A DNA stretch of 64,000 bases, taken from positions 638,362 through 702,361 of the forward strand of contig NZ_PZPO01000004.1 in NCBI RefSeq assembly GCF_013306565.1, in the 5' to 3' direction. Each line of letters starts with the position of its first letter. The first letter of the stretch is position 1. Below are positions 1 to 8,625 of the stretch, one piece after another. The translations under genes were made by a program, and so were the position numbers. The notes under the pieces are model-generated. The model ran no database searches. It saw only the letters and a program-made list of their open reading frames with translations, and was not told the origin of the DNA. The DNA is from Hyphomicrobium sulfonivorans. Lineage in GTDB: Bacteria > Pseudomonadota > Alphaproteobacteria > Rhizobiales > Hyphomicrobiaceae.

Positions 1-229
1 GCGTTTCGTGCGCCAGCAGACGCGCGACCGTCGTCTTGCCGGAACCGGGTGGCCCCCACAGAATGAGGCTCGGCAAGCGGCCGCTCTTCAGCATGCGCGT
101 CAGCGTGCCGTTGGGGCCGACCAGATGATCCTGCCCGACAACATCGGCCAGCTTCTTCGGGCGCAGCCGTTCCGGCAGCGGGCTTGGCGCCCCCTTCTCC
201 AGACCGGCCGCTTCAAAAAGGTTGCTCAC
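1..229 (-). CDS. rarA: RarA/MgsA-type replication-associated AAA+ ATPase (N-terminal part only)
   Basis: Replication-associated recombination ATPase, a clamp-loader-like AAA+ protein acting at stalled forks. Only the first 76 or so codons lie in the window; the rest continues past base 1. The visible part has the family's opening (PLPERLRP, then [10 protein letters not shown]) and a Walker A motif, [10 protein letters not shown]. The start is a GTG at 227-229. It lies four bases after the degQ stop and is served by an AGGA sequence inside the end of degQ, so the two genes are probably translationally coupled. The DegQ-RarA order is frequent in Hyphomicrobiales. The missing C-terminus is due to the window edge. 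Confidence 0.9.
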   Translation of the reverse strand, partial: MSNLFEAAGLEKGAPSPLPERLRPKKLADVVGQDHLVGPNGTLTRMLKSGRLPSLILWGPPGSGKTTVARLLAHET

Positions 230-233
230 CTTT

Positions 234-1751
234 CTATCCTGCCATTTGCAGTTTCATCAGGCGTCCACCGCGCTTGACCGTGACGCGCCATATGCGCTGC
301 CGGTTTCGCGTCAGTTCGTCAAGCATGATGACGTCGGTGATGCGCTGGTCGCCGATCTCGACGATGATGTCGCCCGGCTGAAAATCGAGCCGCGCAGCGA
401 CACCGCCGGAGCGCACCGCGACGATCACAACGCCATCGGTGTCATCGAGATTGAACTCATCCGCCACGCTCGGAAGGATGTTCGAGACGCGCGCGCCATC
501 GAACGGATGATTGCCGGACAGATTGCGCACGTCATCCTTGCCGGGCTTGGGCGCGGGCAGCAGCGCGATGTTGTGCGTCAACCGCTTGCCGTTGCGGATC
601 ACCTCAAGGTTCGCACTGTTGCCGACGCCACGGGTCGTAAGGCGATACAGTACCGAGTGCGCATCGGCGACGTCGAATTCATCGACCTTGACGATCACAT
701 CGCCCAGTTGAACGCCTGCCTTCGTGGCAGGGCTTTTATCCGTCAGCCGCACCACAACGGCGCCCGCAACACGCTCCAGCCCCAACGTCGCCGCCATTTC
801 ACGGCTTACCGTTTCAAGCTGTGCGCCGAGCCAGGGGCGCTCGATCTTGCGACCGGCCACAGCGTTGTCAGCGTAGAAGCGCACGAGGTTCGACGGGATC
901 GCAAAGCCGATGCCAACCGAGCCGCCGGTCTTCGAAAAGATCATCGTGTTGATGCCGGCAAGCCGGCCGTCCATGTCGACCAGCGCGCCACCCGAATTGC
1001 CGGGGTTGATCGCGGCATCGGTCTGCAGAAACACCTGCGTATCTGACTGCGCCATCTCCGTGCGCGCCAGCGCCGAAATGATGCCGCTGGTTACGGTCTG
1101 GCCAACGCCGAACGGATTGCCGATGGCAAGCACCATGTCGCCGACCTCAAGCGCATCGCTGTCGGCAAACTCAAGAAAGGGGAAATCATCGCCGCCCTTT
1201 TCGATCTTCAGCACGGCAAGATCGGTGCGATCATCCTGAGACACGATGCGCGCGTCGAACTCGCGCTTGTCGGAAAGCGCGACGCGGATCTGCGTATCAG
1301 TGCCGCCACGCACAACGTGCGTGTTGGTGACGATGACGCCATCCGGGCTGATGATAACGCCGGAGCCAAGCGATGACTGCACGCGTTCCTGCGGCAGGCC
1401 GAAGCCGCCGCGGCCGCCGAAGAAGCGCTGGAAGAACGGATCGTTGGCGAAAGGCGATGCCGCCGTGCGCACCTTGGAGCGCACATAGACGTTCACCACC
1501 GCAGGCGCGGCCTTCTTCACCACCGGCGAGAACGAATACTGCATCAACGCCTGCGAAGGCGGCGGCACGCGCCGGTCCTGCGCCTCGGCGAACAGGGATG
1601 TGCCCCAAACGGCTGTTGCGACCAGGCCGATGCCGGCGAATGTCACCGCCGCGGCCTTCATGCTTGCCGCCATGCGGTTGCCGATGCGGCTCGAAAACGT
1701 TGGTGTCGTATCACTGCTCATGCGGTCAATGTCGTTCCGGTTGTCATTCAT
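234..1751 (-). CDS. degQ: DegQ/DegP-type (Do family) periplasmic serine endopeptidase
   Basis: Periplasmic S1C (HtrA) quality-control protease. A hydrophobic export segment lies near the N-terminus (about residues 27-55), followed by the trypsin-like domain and two PDZ domains. The catalytic triad is visible: His in TNTHVVRGG (about residue 145), Asp in DDRTDLAVL (about 177) and Ser in NPGNSGGAL (about 253). The PDZ domains follow at about 300-390 and 405-500. The start is uncertain: in-frame ATGs at 1751 and 1721 both lack a clear ribosome-binding site, and I chose the longer one that keeps a charged n-region. It is probably co-transcribed with rarA. Family assignment is secure; DegP versus DegQ is not decided by sequence. 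Confidence 0.93.
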   Translation of the reverse strand: MNDNRNDIDRMSSDTTPTFSSRIGNRMAASMKAAAVTFAGIGLVATAVWGTSLFAEAQDRRVPPPSQALMQYSFSPVVKKAAPAVVNVYVRSKVRTAASPFANDPFFQRFFGGRGGFGLPQERVQSSLGSGVIISPDGVIVTNTHVVRGGTDTQIRVALSDKREFDARIVSQDDRTDLAVLKIEKGGDDFPFLEFADSDALEVGDMVLAIGNPFGVGQTVTSGIISALARTEMAQSDTQVFLQTDAAINPGNSGGALVDMDGRLAGINTMIFSKTGGSVGIGFAIPSNLVRFYADNAVAGRKIERPWLGAQLETVSREMAATLGLERVAGAVVVRLTDKSPATKAGVQLGDVIVKVDEFDVADAHSVLYRLTTRGVGNSANLEVIRNGKRLTHNIALLPAPKPGKDDVRNLSGNHPFDGARVSNILPSVADEFNLDDTDGVVIVAVRSGGVAARLDFQPGDIIVEIGDQRITDVIMLDELTRNRQRIWRVTVKRGGRLMKLQMAG

Positions 1752-1973
1752 CTGGAGCACGCCAGCGCGCGGCCTCACTTCTGAGCGAAGCAATAGCATA
1801 GCGGCCTGATTTCGTGGCACCCCCGTGGCGGGATGCCCGGCATATGGCGTCTGAATGTCAGAAAATCAGCAACCGCGCGCCATTTTGCCCGCAAAATCGG
1901 ATGCAGCAGCGCATCCCGCAGTGCGATTGCCGCCGATTAACTAGATAGCCGTGGGCAGCCGATGGCCCCGCGC

Positions 1974-3002
1974 TCAGATAATGCCCAGCTTACGCAGGCT
2001 TTCCGATGCGGCCACCGTTGCCTCTTCGGCGGACCGGAACGACTGCCCCAGCAGTTCCTTCGCCTTGGCGTTGCTGACCGGGCGCGGGAAACCAAGCTCC
2101 GGCTTAACCGCATTCAGGCGACGATCAACGAACGCCAGCACCCGCACAAGCCCATCCGGCATTTCTCCGCGCGGCATCTTGCGGGCAATGTCGGGCAGCG
2201 TTTTGCCGATGATTTGACCAAGCTCGTAGAGACGCAGAAAGCCGTTGGCGGACAGGAAGCGCTGCCCCTTCGCCTGCTCGTGCGTCATCGCCAGCGCGTG
2301 CGTCGCGGCAACATCGCGCACATCGCTGACCGGGAAGCCAACTTTCGGCGCGACGGGATAAGCGCCTTTGCCCATCAGCCGAACCACTTCGTGCGATGTT
2401 GAAAGATCACCATCCGGTGCCGGGCCGAGCACGAAGCCAGGATTGACGACGGCCAATTCTGGCGCGCCCGGTGTTGCATTGACAAAATCCCACGCGGCGC
2501 GCTCTGCCAGCGTCTTCGACATGACGTACGGCGTTACGTCCGGACGCTCGGGATTACTCCAGTCGTTTTCGTCGAACACGTGCCCCGCCGGCGCTTCAGG
2601 CCACGGCAGCGAAACGGCAACGATGGATGACGTCAGCACAACGCGTGCAACGCCGCTGCGGTGCGCCGCCTTGAGCACACGCAGCGTGCCCTCACGCGCG
2701 GGGCGGATCACTTCATCCGCGTTGCGCGGATTTTTCAGCGGAAACGGCGACGCAACGTGCTGCACAAAACGGCAGCCAGCCGTTGCCGCATCCCATCCGT
2801 TGTCGGACAGAAGATCGGCCTCGACAAATTCCACTGCTGTCGGATCAGCGCCCGCGCTTTCGATCCCGCGCCGGGTTGCTTCTACCCGCGCCTTATTGCG
2901 GACGGTCGCGCGCACGTCGTAGCCCTGACGGATAAGCTCCGCGATGCAGAACTTGGCGACGAGACCCGATGCCCCGGTAACGAGCACCTTCTGCTTGGAC
3001 AT
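1974..3002 (-). CDS. NAD(P)-dependent epimerase/reductase of the extended SDR family (dihydroflavonol-4-reductase-like)
   Basis: 342-residue oxidoreductase of the extended short-chain dehydrogenase type. The Rossmann dinucleotide motif is at the N-terminus (VTGASGLVAKF, residues 8-18); its last glycine is replaced by alanine. The active-site YxxxK occurs as YVMSK in the middle of the protein, preceded by the usual serine region (LTSSIVAV). This resembles aldehyde- or ketone-reducing dihydroflavonol-reductase-like proteins; the substrate cannot be told. The ATG at 3002 is preceded by GGAAGGG. It lies downstream of and on the same strand as the AraC-type regulator, about 200 bases away, so the regulator might act on it. 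Confidence 0.85.
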   Translation of the reverse strand: MSKQKVLVTGASGLVAKFCIAELIRQGYDVRATVRNKARVEATRRGIESAGADPTAVEFVEADLLSDNGWDAATAGCRFVQHVASPFPLKNPRNADEVIRPAREGTLRVLKAAHRSGVARVVLTSSIVAVSLPWPEAPAGHVFDENDWSNPERPDVTPYVMSKTLAERAAWDFVNATPGAPELAVVNPGFVLGPAPDGDLSTSHEVVRLMGKGAYPVAPKVGFPVSDVRDVAATHALAMTHEQAKGQRFLSANGFLRLYELGQIIGKTLPDIARKMPRGEMPDGLVRVLAFVDRRLNAVKPELGFPRPVSNAKAKELLGQSFRSAEEATVAASESLRKLGII

Positions 3003-3077
3003 TGGCTTTCAGCCCTTCCGCTCATGGCTTGCATCGAATGCGCTAGAGCCTGTCAGCGGTTTGTTGAATCGCGGAAA

Positions 3078-3147
3078 GACTCTAGCCGGTTGTTTTGTCG
3101 TGCTGCTTGCCGGAAAACCGGTGCCCACTTTTCCGGAAGCACTCTAG
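3078..3147. repeat. Rhizobiales-type intergenic palindromic repeat
   Basis: A 70-base element bounded on both sides by ACTCTAG (3079-3085 and 3141-3147). It contains TTGTTTTGTCG and a palindrome with arms CCGGAAAA (3110-3117) and TTTTCCGG (3129-3136) around an ACCGGTGCCCACTT-type core. Elements with a CTCTAG edge, a TTTTGTCG stretch and an ACCGGTxxCCACTT core are dispersed in large numbers in Bradyrhizobium and related genomes, as I recall. It lies between the SDR gene and the AraC-type gene and could also act as a transcript hairpin. Confidence 0.6.
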
Positions 3148-3208
3148 GGGCGCCCGCAGGCATTTCATCATCCAGCTGATTTACAGGAGTGCGCACCATA
3201 GCCAAGGC

Positions 3209-4216
3209 TCAATTGAGGCGCTGCCGATAAACCCGCGGCGCCATCCCGGTCCAGCGATGGAACGCGCGGCTGAAATGCGCCGCATCCCGATATCCCAGCT
3301 CGAACCCGATGGCCGTAATGCTGCGCTCGCTATCTTCCAGATAGCGAACCGCGCGCCGCAACAGGGCATCGTCGACGATGCGGCTGAAGGAAGTTCCGTT
3401 CTGAGCCAGCAGCCGTTGCAGCGTACGGCGCGTCGTCCCCAGTTTCGCGGCCACCCAGTCGATGCGCGGATAGCCATCATGCAATGCCAGATCGGTGACG
3501 GCGCCAATCATGGCCAGGGCGTCGCGTTGGCCCGGCACCGTTGGCTCAAGCGCTGACGGCGCAATGATCGCTGGCAGCGAGCCGGAAGGATTGACGCTAT
3601 CGAGCAAGCAGACGTCGAACGTTATCGACGTCGCCGCTGCGCCGTGGCCGATGTTGCACCGGAAGATGTCCTCAAGCTCCGCGTGCGGTGTTCCACGGGG
3701 CAGCGCCGTCACCAGTGTATCGGGTCGCCAAGCGCATCCGGCATAGCTGCGGATGGTATCGATCATGTAGCTGACGCCCAGCAGCTCATTATGATGCCGT
3801 CCGATGCTTTCGGGATCGGTGAATTCAATCGTCCAGCACACGCGGCCTTCCTGAACCGCGAACGTAAGCTCGGTCGATGTCTGCAGCATTGTGGCGAGGC
3901 CGGCATGGGCGCGCGCTATGGCATCGCGCAGCGTCGGCGCCCCGCATACCCAGGCGCCAAAGCCGCTGAGCTGGCGCGATCGCACAACCTGCCCCAGCCG
4001 GGCGCCGAAAAATTCATCCCCTGTGGCCCGCGCCGCCCGCTCCAGCAGGCGGAACTGCTCGCGTAGTGGCACCAGCGTTTCGGGCTGCTCCAGCAGTGTC
4101 ATCGGCAAATCGACGTCGCTCAGCACCCGTTCGATCGAAGCGCCATTCTGGCCCATGAACTCAGCGATGGGGCCAAGCGAACTGGCGCGGGTGAAGCCAG
4201 AAAGTCGGGGTGCCAT
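3209..4216 (-). CDS. AraC-family transcriptional regulator (arabinose-binding-domain/OruR type)
   Basis: DNA-binding regulator of about 335 residues. The N-terminal two thirds match the AraC-type effector domain seen in OruR/ArgR-like regulators (for example LLEQPETLVPLREQFRLL). The C-terminal 100 residues form a two-helix-turn-helix AraC domain (AAKLGTTRRTLQRLLAQ, then AIGFELGYRDAAHFSRAF and a final GMAPRVYRQ). I chose the ATG at 4216 because the effector domain begins right after it. It is transcribed divergently from the cupin gene across 140 bases and precedes the SDR gene, so control of either neighbour is plausible. The effector is unknown. Confidence 0.85.
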   Translation of the reverse strand: MAPRLSGFTRASSLGPIAEFMGQNGASIERVLSDVDLPMTLLEQPETLVPLREQFRLLERAARATGDEFFGARLGQVVRSRQLSGFGAWVCGAPTLRDAIARAHAGLATMLQTSTELTFAVQEGRVCWTIEFTDPESIGRHHNELLGVSYMIDTIRSYAGCAWRPDTLVTALPRGTPHAELEDIFRCNIGHGAAATSITFDVCLLDSVNPSGSLPAIIAPSALEPTVPGQRDALAMIGAVTDLALHDGYPRIDWVAAKLGTTRRTLQRLLAQNGTSFSRIVDDALLRRAVRYLEDSERSITAIGFELGYRDAAHFSRAFHRWTGMAPRVYRQRLN

Positions 4217-4356
4217 GGCAATTCCCAGTCGGTATGCCCAATGAAGATCCTGGCGCAAAATGGCAAGCGGCCGCAGGCGCAACAAGTCACGTTGGTGTTA
4301 GGCCCGTCCACCGAGACCCGGGTAATTAGTCCAATGAGAAAAACGCGAGGAACGCC

Positions 4357-4803
4357 ATGAGCATCCCCTTCGATCAAAGCAACATCCGCTGGAACACGCT
4401 GGAAGGCCTGGATCACGTCCACTTCCACGTCTGCGCCGTCGATGAGGAAAAGCGTATCGTCGACATTTTGTTCAAGTTCGACGCCAACTCAAAGATCGCG
4501 CTGCACCGCCACCGCTGCGATTACGTGACCGTGGTGCTGCAGGGCGAACTGCGCATCTACCGCGCCAATGGCGAGCTGAAGGAAGTGCGTCCGGTCGGCA
4601 GCTATGTATCGACGCCAGGCGATGGCGAGGCGCACACCGAAGGCGGCGGCGATGTGGACGTGATCGCGTTCTTCTCGAACCGCAATGTGACCGGCAACGT
4701 TTATGACATCCTCGACCCGGACCTCAACGTCGTTGCCCAGTTCGGTATTCCCGAGTTCAAGGCGCTGATGGAAGCGCAGGGCCCCGCTGTTAAAGCGGCC
4801 TGA
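4357..4803 (+). CDS. Small cupin-fold protein (ChrR/RmlC-like single cupin domain)
   Basis: 148-residue single-domain cupin. The metal-binding first motif is HRHRCDYVTVVLQGELRIY (about residues 49-67) and the second motif supplies AHTEGGGDVDVIAF. The start ATG has GAGGAA seven bases upstream. No signal peptide, so it is cytoplasmic. Such small cupins may be dioxygenase-like enzymes or sensors; nothing here decides. It is transcribed divergently from the AraC-type regulator, which suggests a regulator-target pair. It runs towards the ribosomal block and is followed at once by the 6S RNA candidate. Confidence 0.8.
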   Translation: MSIPFDQSNIRWNTLEGLDHVHFHVCAVDEEKRIVDILFKFDANSKIALHRHRCDYVTVVLQGELRIYRANGELKEVRPVGSYVSTPGDGEAHTEGGGDVDVIAFFSNRNVTGNVYDILDPDLNVVAQFGIPEFKALMEAQGPAVKAA

Positions 4804-4824
4804 CTTTTTTTGCCCTCGGCGACA

Positions 4825-4980
4825 CCCCACCGGGGTGCCGGCCGCCGTGGGCCTGAGAGTACCTGTGCCGGTAGACGCATTTCCACCGCACTGCGGCTCC
4901 GCTAGCGGAGCCGGCCGTCGAGGGCGTTAGAACCGTCGCTGGCACGGCTATATTCTTACCGCCACCGACACCCAATCCGG
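4825..4980 (+). ncRNA. ssrS: Candidate 6S RNA
   Basis: The 419-base gap between the cupin gene and rplQ holds an element that folds as a long rod with a central bubble, the mark of 6S RNA, the RNA polymerase-sigma70 decoy. Outer stem: GGGTG 4833-4837 with CACCC 4969-4973, then CGG with CCG and TGG 4848-4850 with CCA 4962-4964. Bubble: CCTGAGAGTA on the 5' side (from 4852) against TATATTCTTACC on the 3' side. Inner stem: GTGCC 4865-4869 with GGCAC 4941-4945 and GACG 4874-4877 with CGTC 4934-4937. The apical hairpin is a perfect palindrome at 4894-4913. The CCTGAG motif and the CGAG-TTAGAAC-CGTCG segment resemble E. coli 6S RNA from memory. Ends are approximate. Confidence 0.6.
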
Positions 4981-4987
4981 GAGCACC

Positions 4988-5007
4988 CGCTGGCGATTTC
5001 GCCGGCG
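4988..5007 (+). other. Hairpin downstream of the 6S RNA candidate
   Basis: Arms CGCTGGCG and CGCCGGCG around ATTT, one G-U pair. It has no T-run after it. It may mark or process the 3' end of the preceding RNA. The sequence from here to the ribosomal terminator (5008-5141) shows no reading frame that I would call a gene. Confidence 0.35.
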
Positions 5008-5141
5008 CATCCGCTGCACGGAGCCGCCGGGGCATTCGGCTTCTATCAAGTATCGAATGCGCTGGCCCCGCTCCGCGCTCTGCGATGCAAGCCGCTACAC
5101 ATCGGAAATTCCTCACCGCGCGAAGCGGCGCGCCGCCCAAG

Positions 5142-5171
5142 AAAAAAGGCCGACGCGGTAGCGTCGGCCTT
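5142..5171 (-). terminator. Rho-independent terminator of the ribosomal block
   Basis: Perfect 11-base-pair stem AAGGCCGACGC / GCGTCGGCCTT (5146-5156 and 5161-5171) with a four-base loop. On the minus strand a T-run follows (complement of 5142-5147). It lies about 50 bases after the rplQ stop and ends the long leftward transcription unit. Confidence 0.9.
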
Positions 5172-5222
5172 AGTCTTTTCAGGCAACCAATCCGCGAACA
5201 TCATTCGCGGCGGCGCTAATTC

Positions 5223-5648
5223 TCAGCTTTCAGCCGCAGCGGCGAGCTGCGCTTCATGGCGTGCACGATCTTCCTTGCCCTTGGCCGACTCGTCACGGTC
5301 AACGAGCTCGATAACGGCGCGCGGGGCGCTGTCGCCATAGCGGAAACCGGCCTTCAGCACGCGCGAATAACCGCCAGCGCGGTCCTTGTAGCGCACGGCC
5401 AGCACGTCAAACAGCTTCTTGACCATATCGTCGTCGCGAAGACGCGCAGCGGCAAGGCGGCGCGAGTTCAGGTCACCGCGCTTAGCCAGCGTGATGTACT
5501 TGTCGACGATACGCTTCAGATCCTTCGCCTTCGGCAGCGTGGTGACGATCTGCTCGTGACGGATCAGCGAAGCGGCCATGTTGGAAAACATCGCCTGGCG
5601 GTGGCTGCTGTCGCGACTAAACCGGCGACCCAGTTTCTTGTGTCTCAT
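5223..5648 (-). CDS. rplQ: 50S ribosomal protein L17
   Basis: Large-subunit protein that lines the peptide exit region. 141 residues; begins [17 protein letters not shown], the canonical opening, followed by the [16 protein letters not shown] segment. The C-terminal 25 residues are a charged, alanine-rich tail, as is common in alphaproteobacteria. It is the last gene of the alpha operon, 146 bases after rpoA, and is followed by the strong terminator at 5142-5171. Confidence 0.98.
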   Translation of the reverse strand: MRHKKLGRRFSRDSSHRQAMFSNMAASLIRHEQIVTTLPKAKDLKRIVDKYITLAKRGDLNSRRLAAARLRDDDMVKKLFDVLAVRYKDRAGGYSRVLKAGFRYGDSAPRAVIELVDRDESAKGKEDRARHEAQLAAAAES

Positions 5649-5794
5649 ATCAAAGTTCCCTTAGGTTGTTTAACGGGGAGGTTCTACGGCCTCACCTCGC
5701 TAGGCTTGATCGTGGTCCCGGCGTCGTAGCCTCAAGGGCTACCCGCCGGAATTCGCACGTCGTGTTGTAGTGTCTCGTGTCTTAGGGGCTGGCC

Positions 5795-6820
5795 TCAGTA
5801 CTGATCTTCGAAGCGCTTGGCCAGCTCTTCGATGTTGTCCGGCGGCCAGTTCGGTACTTCCATACCGAGGTGCAGACCCATCGAGGCCAGCACTTCCTTG
5901 ATCTCGTTGAGCGACTTGCGACCGAAGTTCGGCGTGCGCAGCATCTCGGCTTCGGTCTTCTGGATCAGGTCGCCGATGTAAACGATGTTGTCGTTCTTCA
6001 GGCAGTTCGCAGAGCGAACCGACAGCTCGAGCTCATCGACCTTCTTGAGCAGCGCGGCGTTGAACGCCAGCTCCGGATGGCGCGTCTCTTCAACGGCCTT
6101 CTTCGGCTCTTCGAAGTTGATGAAGACAGCCAGCTGATCCTGCAGAATGCGAGCCGCGAGAGCGATCGCATCCTCAGGCGTCACCGAGCCATCGGTCTCA
6201 ACCGTCATCGTCAGCTTGTCATAGTCGAGAATCTGGCCCTCACGGGTGTTCTCAACCTTGTAGGAAACCTTCTTCACCGGGCTGTAGAGGCTGTCGACCG
6301 GGATAAGACCGATCGGCGCATCTTCCGGACGGTTGCGGTCGGCCGCAACGTAGCCCTTGCCCATGTCAGCGGTGAATTCCATCCGGATCGCAGCGCCCTG
6401 ATCGAGCGTGCAGATGACGTGCTCCGGATTGAGGATTTCAACGTCGGGGCCTGCCTCGATGTCCTTCGCCAGGACCGGGCCGCCGCCTTCTTTCTTCAGG
6501 ATCAGCCGCTTCACGCCTTCGGAGTGAATGCGCAGAGCAACTTCCTTGATGTTGAGGATGATGTTGGTGACATCCTCACGTACCGACGGGATAGAAGAGA
6601 ATTCATGCAGAACGCCGTCGATCTGAACGGTCTTGATCGCAGCGCCCTGAAGGGACGACAGCAACACGCGACGCAGGGCATTGCCCAGCGTCATACCGAA
6701 GCCACGCTCCAGCGGCTCAGCGACGACAGTCGCGATCCGGCTGCTATCGCGACCTGAGGCCACGTCGAGCTTGTTCGGCTTGATCAGATCTTGCCAGTTC
6801 TTTTGCAGGACATTCACCAC
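5795..6820 (-). CDS. rpoA: DNA-directed RNA polymerase subunit alpha
   Basis: RNA polymerase alpha subunit, 341 residues. The assembly domain ([22 protein letters not shown]) is followed by the linker and the C-terminal domain that contacts DNA and activators ([21 protein letters not shown]). I chose the GTG at 6820, six bases after a GAGG, because the family begins with [13 protein letters not shown] a few residues on; a second GTG follows immediately. The open frame extends further upstream, but that stretch has no family similarity. It lies between rpsK and rplQ in the usual alpha-operon order. Confidence 0.97.
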   Translation of the reverse strand: MVNVLQKNWQDLIKPNKLDVASGRDSSRIATVVAEPLERGFGMTLGNALRRVLLSSLQGAAIKTVQIDGVLHEFSSIPSVREDVTNIILNIKEVALRIHSEGVKRLILKKEGGGPVLAKDIEAGPDVEILNPEHVICTLDQGAAIRMEFTADMGKGYVAADRNRPEDAPIGLIPVDSLYSPVKKVSYKVENTREGQILDYDKLTMTVETDGSVTPEDAIALAARILQDQLAVFINFEEPKKAVEETRHPELAFNAALLKKVDELELSVRSANCLKNDNIVYIGDLIQKTEAEMLRTPNFGRKSLNEIKEVLASMGLHLGMEVPNWPPDNIEELAKRFEDQY

Positions 6821-6960
6821 GGGGAGCCTCGCTTTACAGAGTGAGGCCTGCGTCCGGGCGCGCAGGCGGAAGGGGTAAAGTCGCATTCACCGATCAAAGG
6901 CCGGCAAGGCCAATGACCGGTGACGGGCGCGGCACCAACCCGGCGCCGCGACAGAAACGA

Positions 6961-7356
6961 TTAAACGCGGCGACGCTTACGCGGACGGCAACCGTTGTGC
7001 GGGATCGGCGTAACATCGCGGATCGACGTGATCTGGAATCCAACCGACTGCAAGGCGCGCAGAGCAGATTCACGGCCGGAACCGGGACCACAAACTTCGA
7101 CCTCAAGGATCTTCATGCCGTGCTCCTGAGCCTTGCGGCCGGCATCTTCAGCAGCAACCTGAGCGGCATACGGCGTCGACTTGCGCGAACCCTTGAAGCC
7201 CTTGGCGCCAGACGAAGACCAGGAAATCGTGTTGCCCTGGGCGTCGGTGATCGTCACCATGGTGTTGTTGAACGAGGCATTGACGTGTGCAACGCCCGAC
7301 GTGATGTTCTTTTTCTCGCGGCGACGAATCTTCCCGCGTGCCGTATCCTTGGCCAT
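6961..7356 (-). CDS. rpsK: 30S ribosomal protein S11
   Basis: Small-subunit platform protein near the mRNA exit and E site, 130 residues. Conserved segments are [35 protein letters not shown] and the terminal [16 protein letters not shown]. The ATG at 7356 is preceded by GGAGAGA; the open frame's extra upstream residues are not part of the family. It lies 140 bases before rpoA and 100 bases after rpsM. Confidence 0.98.
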   Translation of the reverse strand: MAKDTARGKIRRREKKNITSGVAHVNASFNNTMVTITDAQGNTISWSSSGAKGFKGSRKSTPYAAQVAAEDAGRKAQEHGMKILEVEVCGPGSGRESALRALQSVGFQITSIRDVTPIPHNGCRPRKRRRV

Positions 7357-7456
7357 AACCGTCGTCTCTCCAAGGGCCGTCGCGCGACCCAATTATCCAC
7401 AACGCGAATGAAGCGAGCGGAGACCGGACCAAACCGCTCTCCAGGCGTCGCTCAAA

Positions 7457-7828
7457 TCAAGACTTCTTCTTGCCAGCGATCGCCTTCGCCGGACCCTTGC
7501 GGGTGCGAGCGTTGGTGTGCGTACGCTGACCATGAACCGGAAGGCCCTTGCGGTGACGAAGACCGCGATAGCAGCCCAGATCCATCAGGCGCTTGATGTT
7601 CATGATGACTTCGCGGCGAAGGTCACCTTCCACGAGGTAGTCGCGGTCGATGGTTTCGCGGATCTGCAGAACCTCGGCGTCGGTCAACTGCTGCACACGG
7701 CGTTCGGCAGGGATACCCACCTTCTCGCAGATGTCGTTCGCGAACTTGGGACCAATCCCGTGAATGTATTGCAGCGCGATTACTACGCGCTTCTGCGTCG
7801 GAATGTTGACGCCTGCGATACGGGCCAC
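7457..7828 (-). CDS. rpsM: 30S ribosomal protein S13
   Basis: Small-subunit head protein that contacts the large subunit and P-site tRNA, 123 residues. Opens [13 protein letters not shown] and ends with the basic tail [23 protein letters not shown]. The start codon is GTG at 7826-7828, with GGAGAG just upstream. It heads the alpha operon and is separated from adk by 203 bases that hold hairpins. Confidence 0.98.
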   Translation of the reverse strand: MARIAGVNIPTQKRVVIALQYIHGIGPKFANDICEKVGIPAERRVQQLTDAEVLQIRETIDRDYLVEGDLRREVIMNIKRLMDLGCYRGLRHRKGLPVHGQRTHTNARTRKGPAKAIAGKKKS

Positions 7829-7914
7829 ACGTCTCTCCTGAGGTATCGATTGCCGCCAAACTGAGGCATCTGCCCCGGCGCGGCTAAGTCGCTGCTATCC
7901 GTTTTTCCTACGCC

Positions 7915-7953
7915 AAAAAACACACCCATCCGGTCTGTCTGGTTGCAGACCGG
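7915..7953 (-). terminator. Possible attenuator/terminator between adk and rpsM
   Basis: Perfect 8-base-pair stem CCGGTCTG / CAGACCGG (7930-7937 and 7946-7953). On the minus strand a run of six T follows, but only nine bases after the stem, so it would be a weak terminator. A second pairing, ACGGGG with CCCCGT, lies nearer adk (about 7977-8010). The two may set the adk to rpsM ratio. Confidence 0.4.
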
Positions 7954-8031
7954 AAGCACTTCAGGCGCGTTAAGAACGGGGTGTTGTAGCGGAGCTATAG
8001 CTCCCCGTCAATTGGCGCAATTACGGTTTTT

Positions 8032-8625
8032 TTAAGGTGCGTCGAGTGAGCCCAGAATTGCATCAACACTCGCTGCCACTTCCGTAATCGACGCCATGCC
8101 GTCCACCGTGTCCAGCTTGCCCTTGGCAAAGTAGTAACCAATAAGCGGAGCCGTCTCGCGGTAATACGCCATAAGCCGTTTTCTCAAGGCCTCGGCATTA
8201 TCATCCGCCCGTGGGGTTCCACCGGCAGCGATTGTTTCCCGAGCCCTGTTCTCGATACGCGATTCTAGTATCGCGTCGTCAACCCGCAGTTCTACGACTG
8301 CGTCAAGTTTCTTGCCCTGCTGAGCCAACAGCTCATCAAGGGCTGCCGCCTGATTCAGCGTCCGCGGAAATCCATCCAGGATGAATCCCTTGGCGCAGTC
8401 AGGCTGGGCGATGCGATCCGAGATGATCTTGATGACCACCCCGTCCGGCACTAGACCACCGGCGGCCATAATCGCCTTCGCTTCCAGTCCGATCGGGGTG
8501 CCAGCCTTGACCGCTTCGCGAAGCATGTCGCCGGTAGACAATTGGATCAGACCACGTTCCGTCGCAATCCGCTCCGCCTGTGTGCCTTTACCGGCGCCGG
8601 GCGGGCCCAACAGAATTAGGTTCAT
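8032..8625 (-). CDS. adk: Adenylate kinase
   Basis: Converts ATP + AMP to 2 ADP in the cytoplasm. 197 residues, with the P-loop [12 protein letters not shown] at the N-terminus, the AMP-binding [13 protein letters not shown] and the GFPRTLNQA motif. The LID region is short and lacks zinc cysteines. Its ATG overlaps the secY stop (ATGA), so the two are translationally coupled, as is usual in the spc operon. Confidence 0.98.
   Translation of the reverse strand: MNLILLGPPGAGKGTQAERIATERGLIQLSTGDMLREAVKAGTPIGLEAKAIMAAGGLVPDGVVIKIISDRIAQPDCAKGFILDGFPRTLNQAAALDELLAQQGKKLDAVVELRVDDAILESRIENRARETIAAGGTPRADDNAEALRKRLMAYYRETAPLIGYYFAKGKLDTVDGMASITEVAASVDAILGSLDAP

Noticed and set aside
4830..4960. TPP-riboswitch-like start (GGGGTGCC and CTGAGAG)
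   Set aside because: The second conserved TPP segment (GAACCTGAT) and the matching stem are missing, and no thiamine gene follows; the 6S fold explains the motifs better.
4804..5140. Coding region on the minus strand spanning the gap (about 115 codons)
   Set aside because: Composition follows RNA stems and not codons, there is no ribosome-binding site, and the segment overlaps the structured RNA element and the hairpins next to it.
5649..5794. Possible small gene between rplQ and rpoA
   Set aside because: No frame with a ribosome-binding site and start longer than about 20 codons; it is a spacer.
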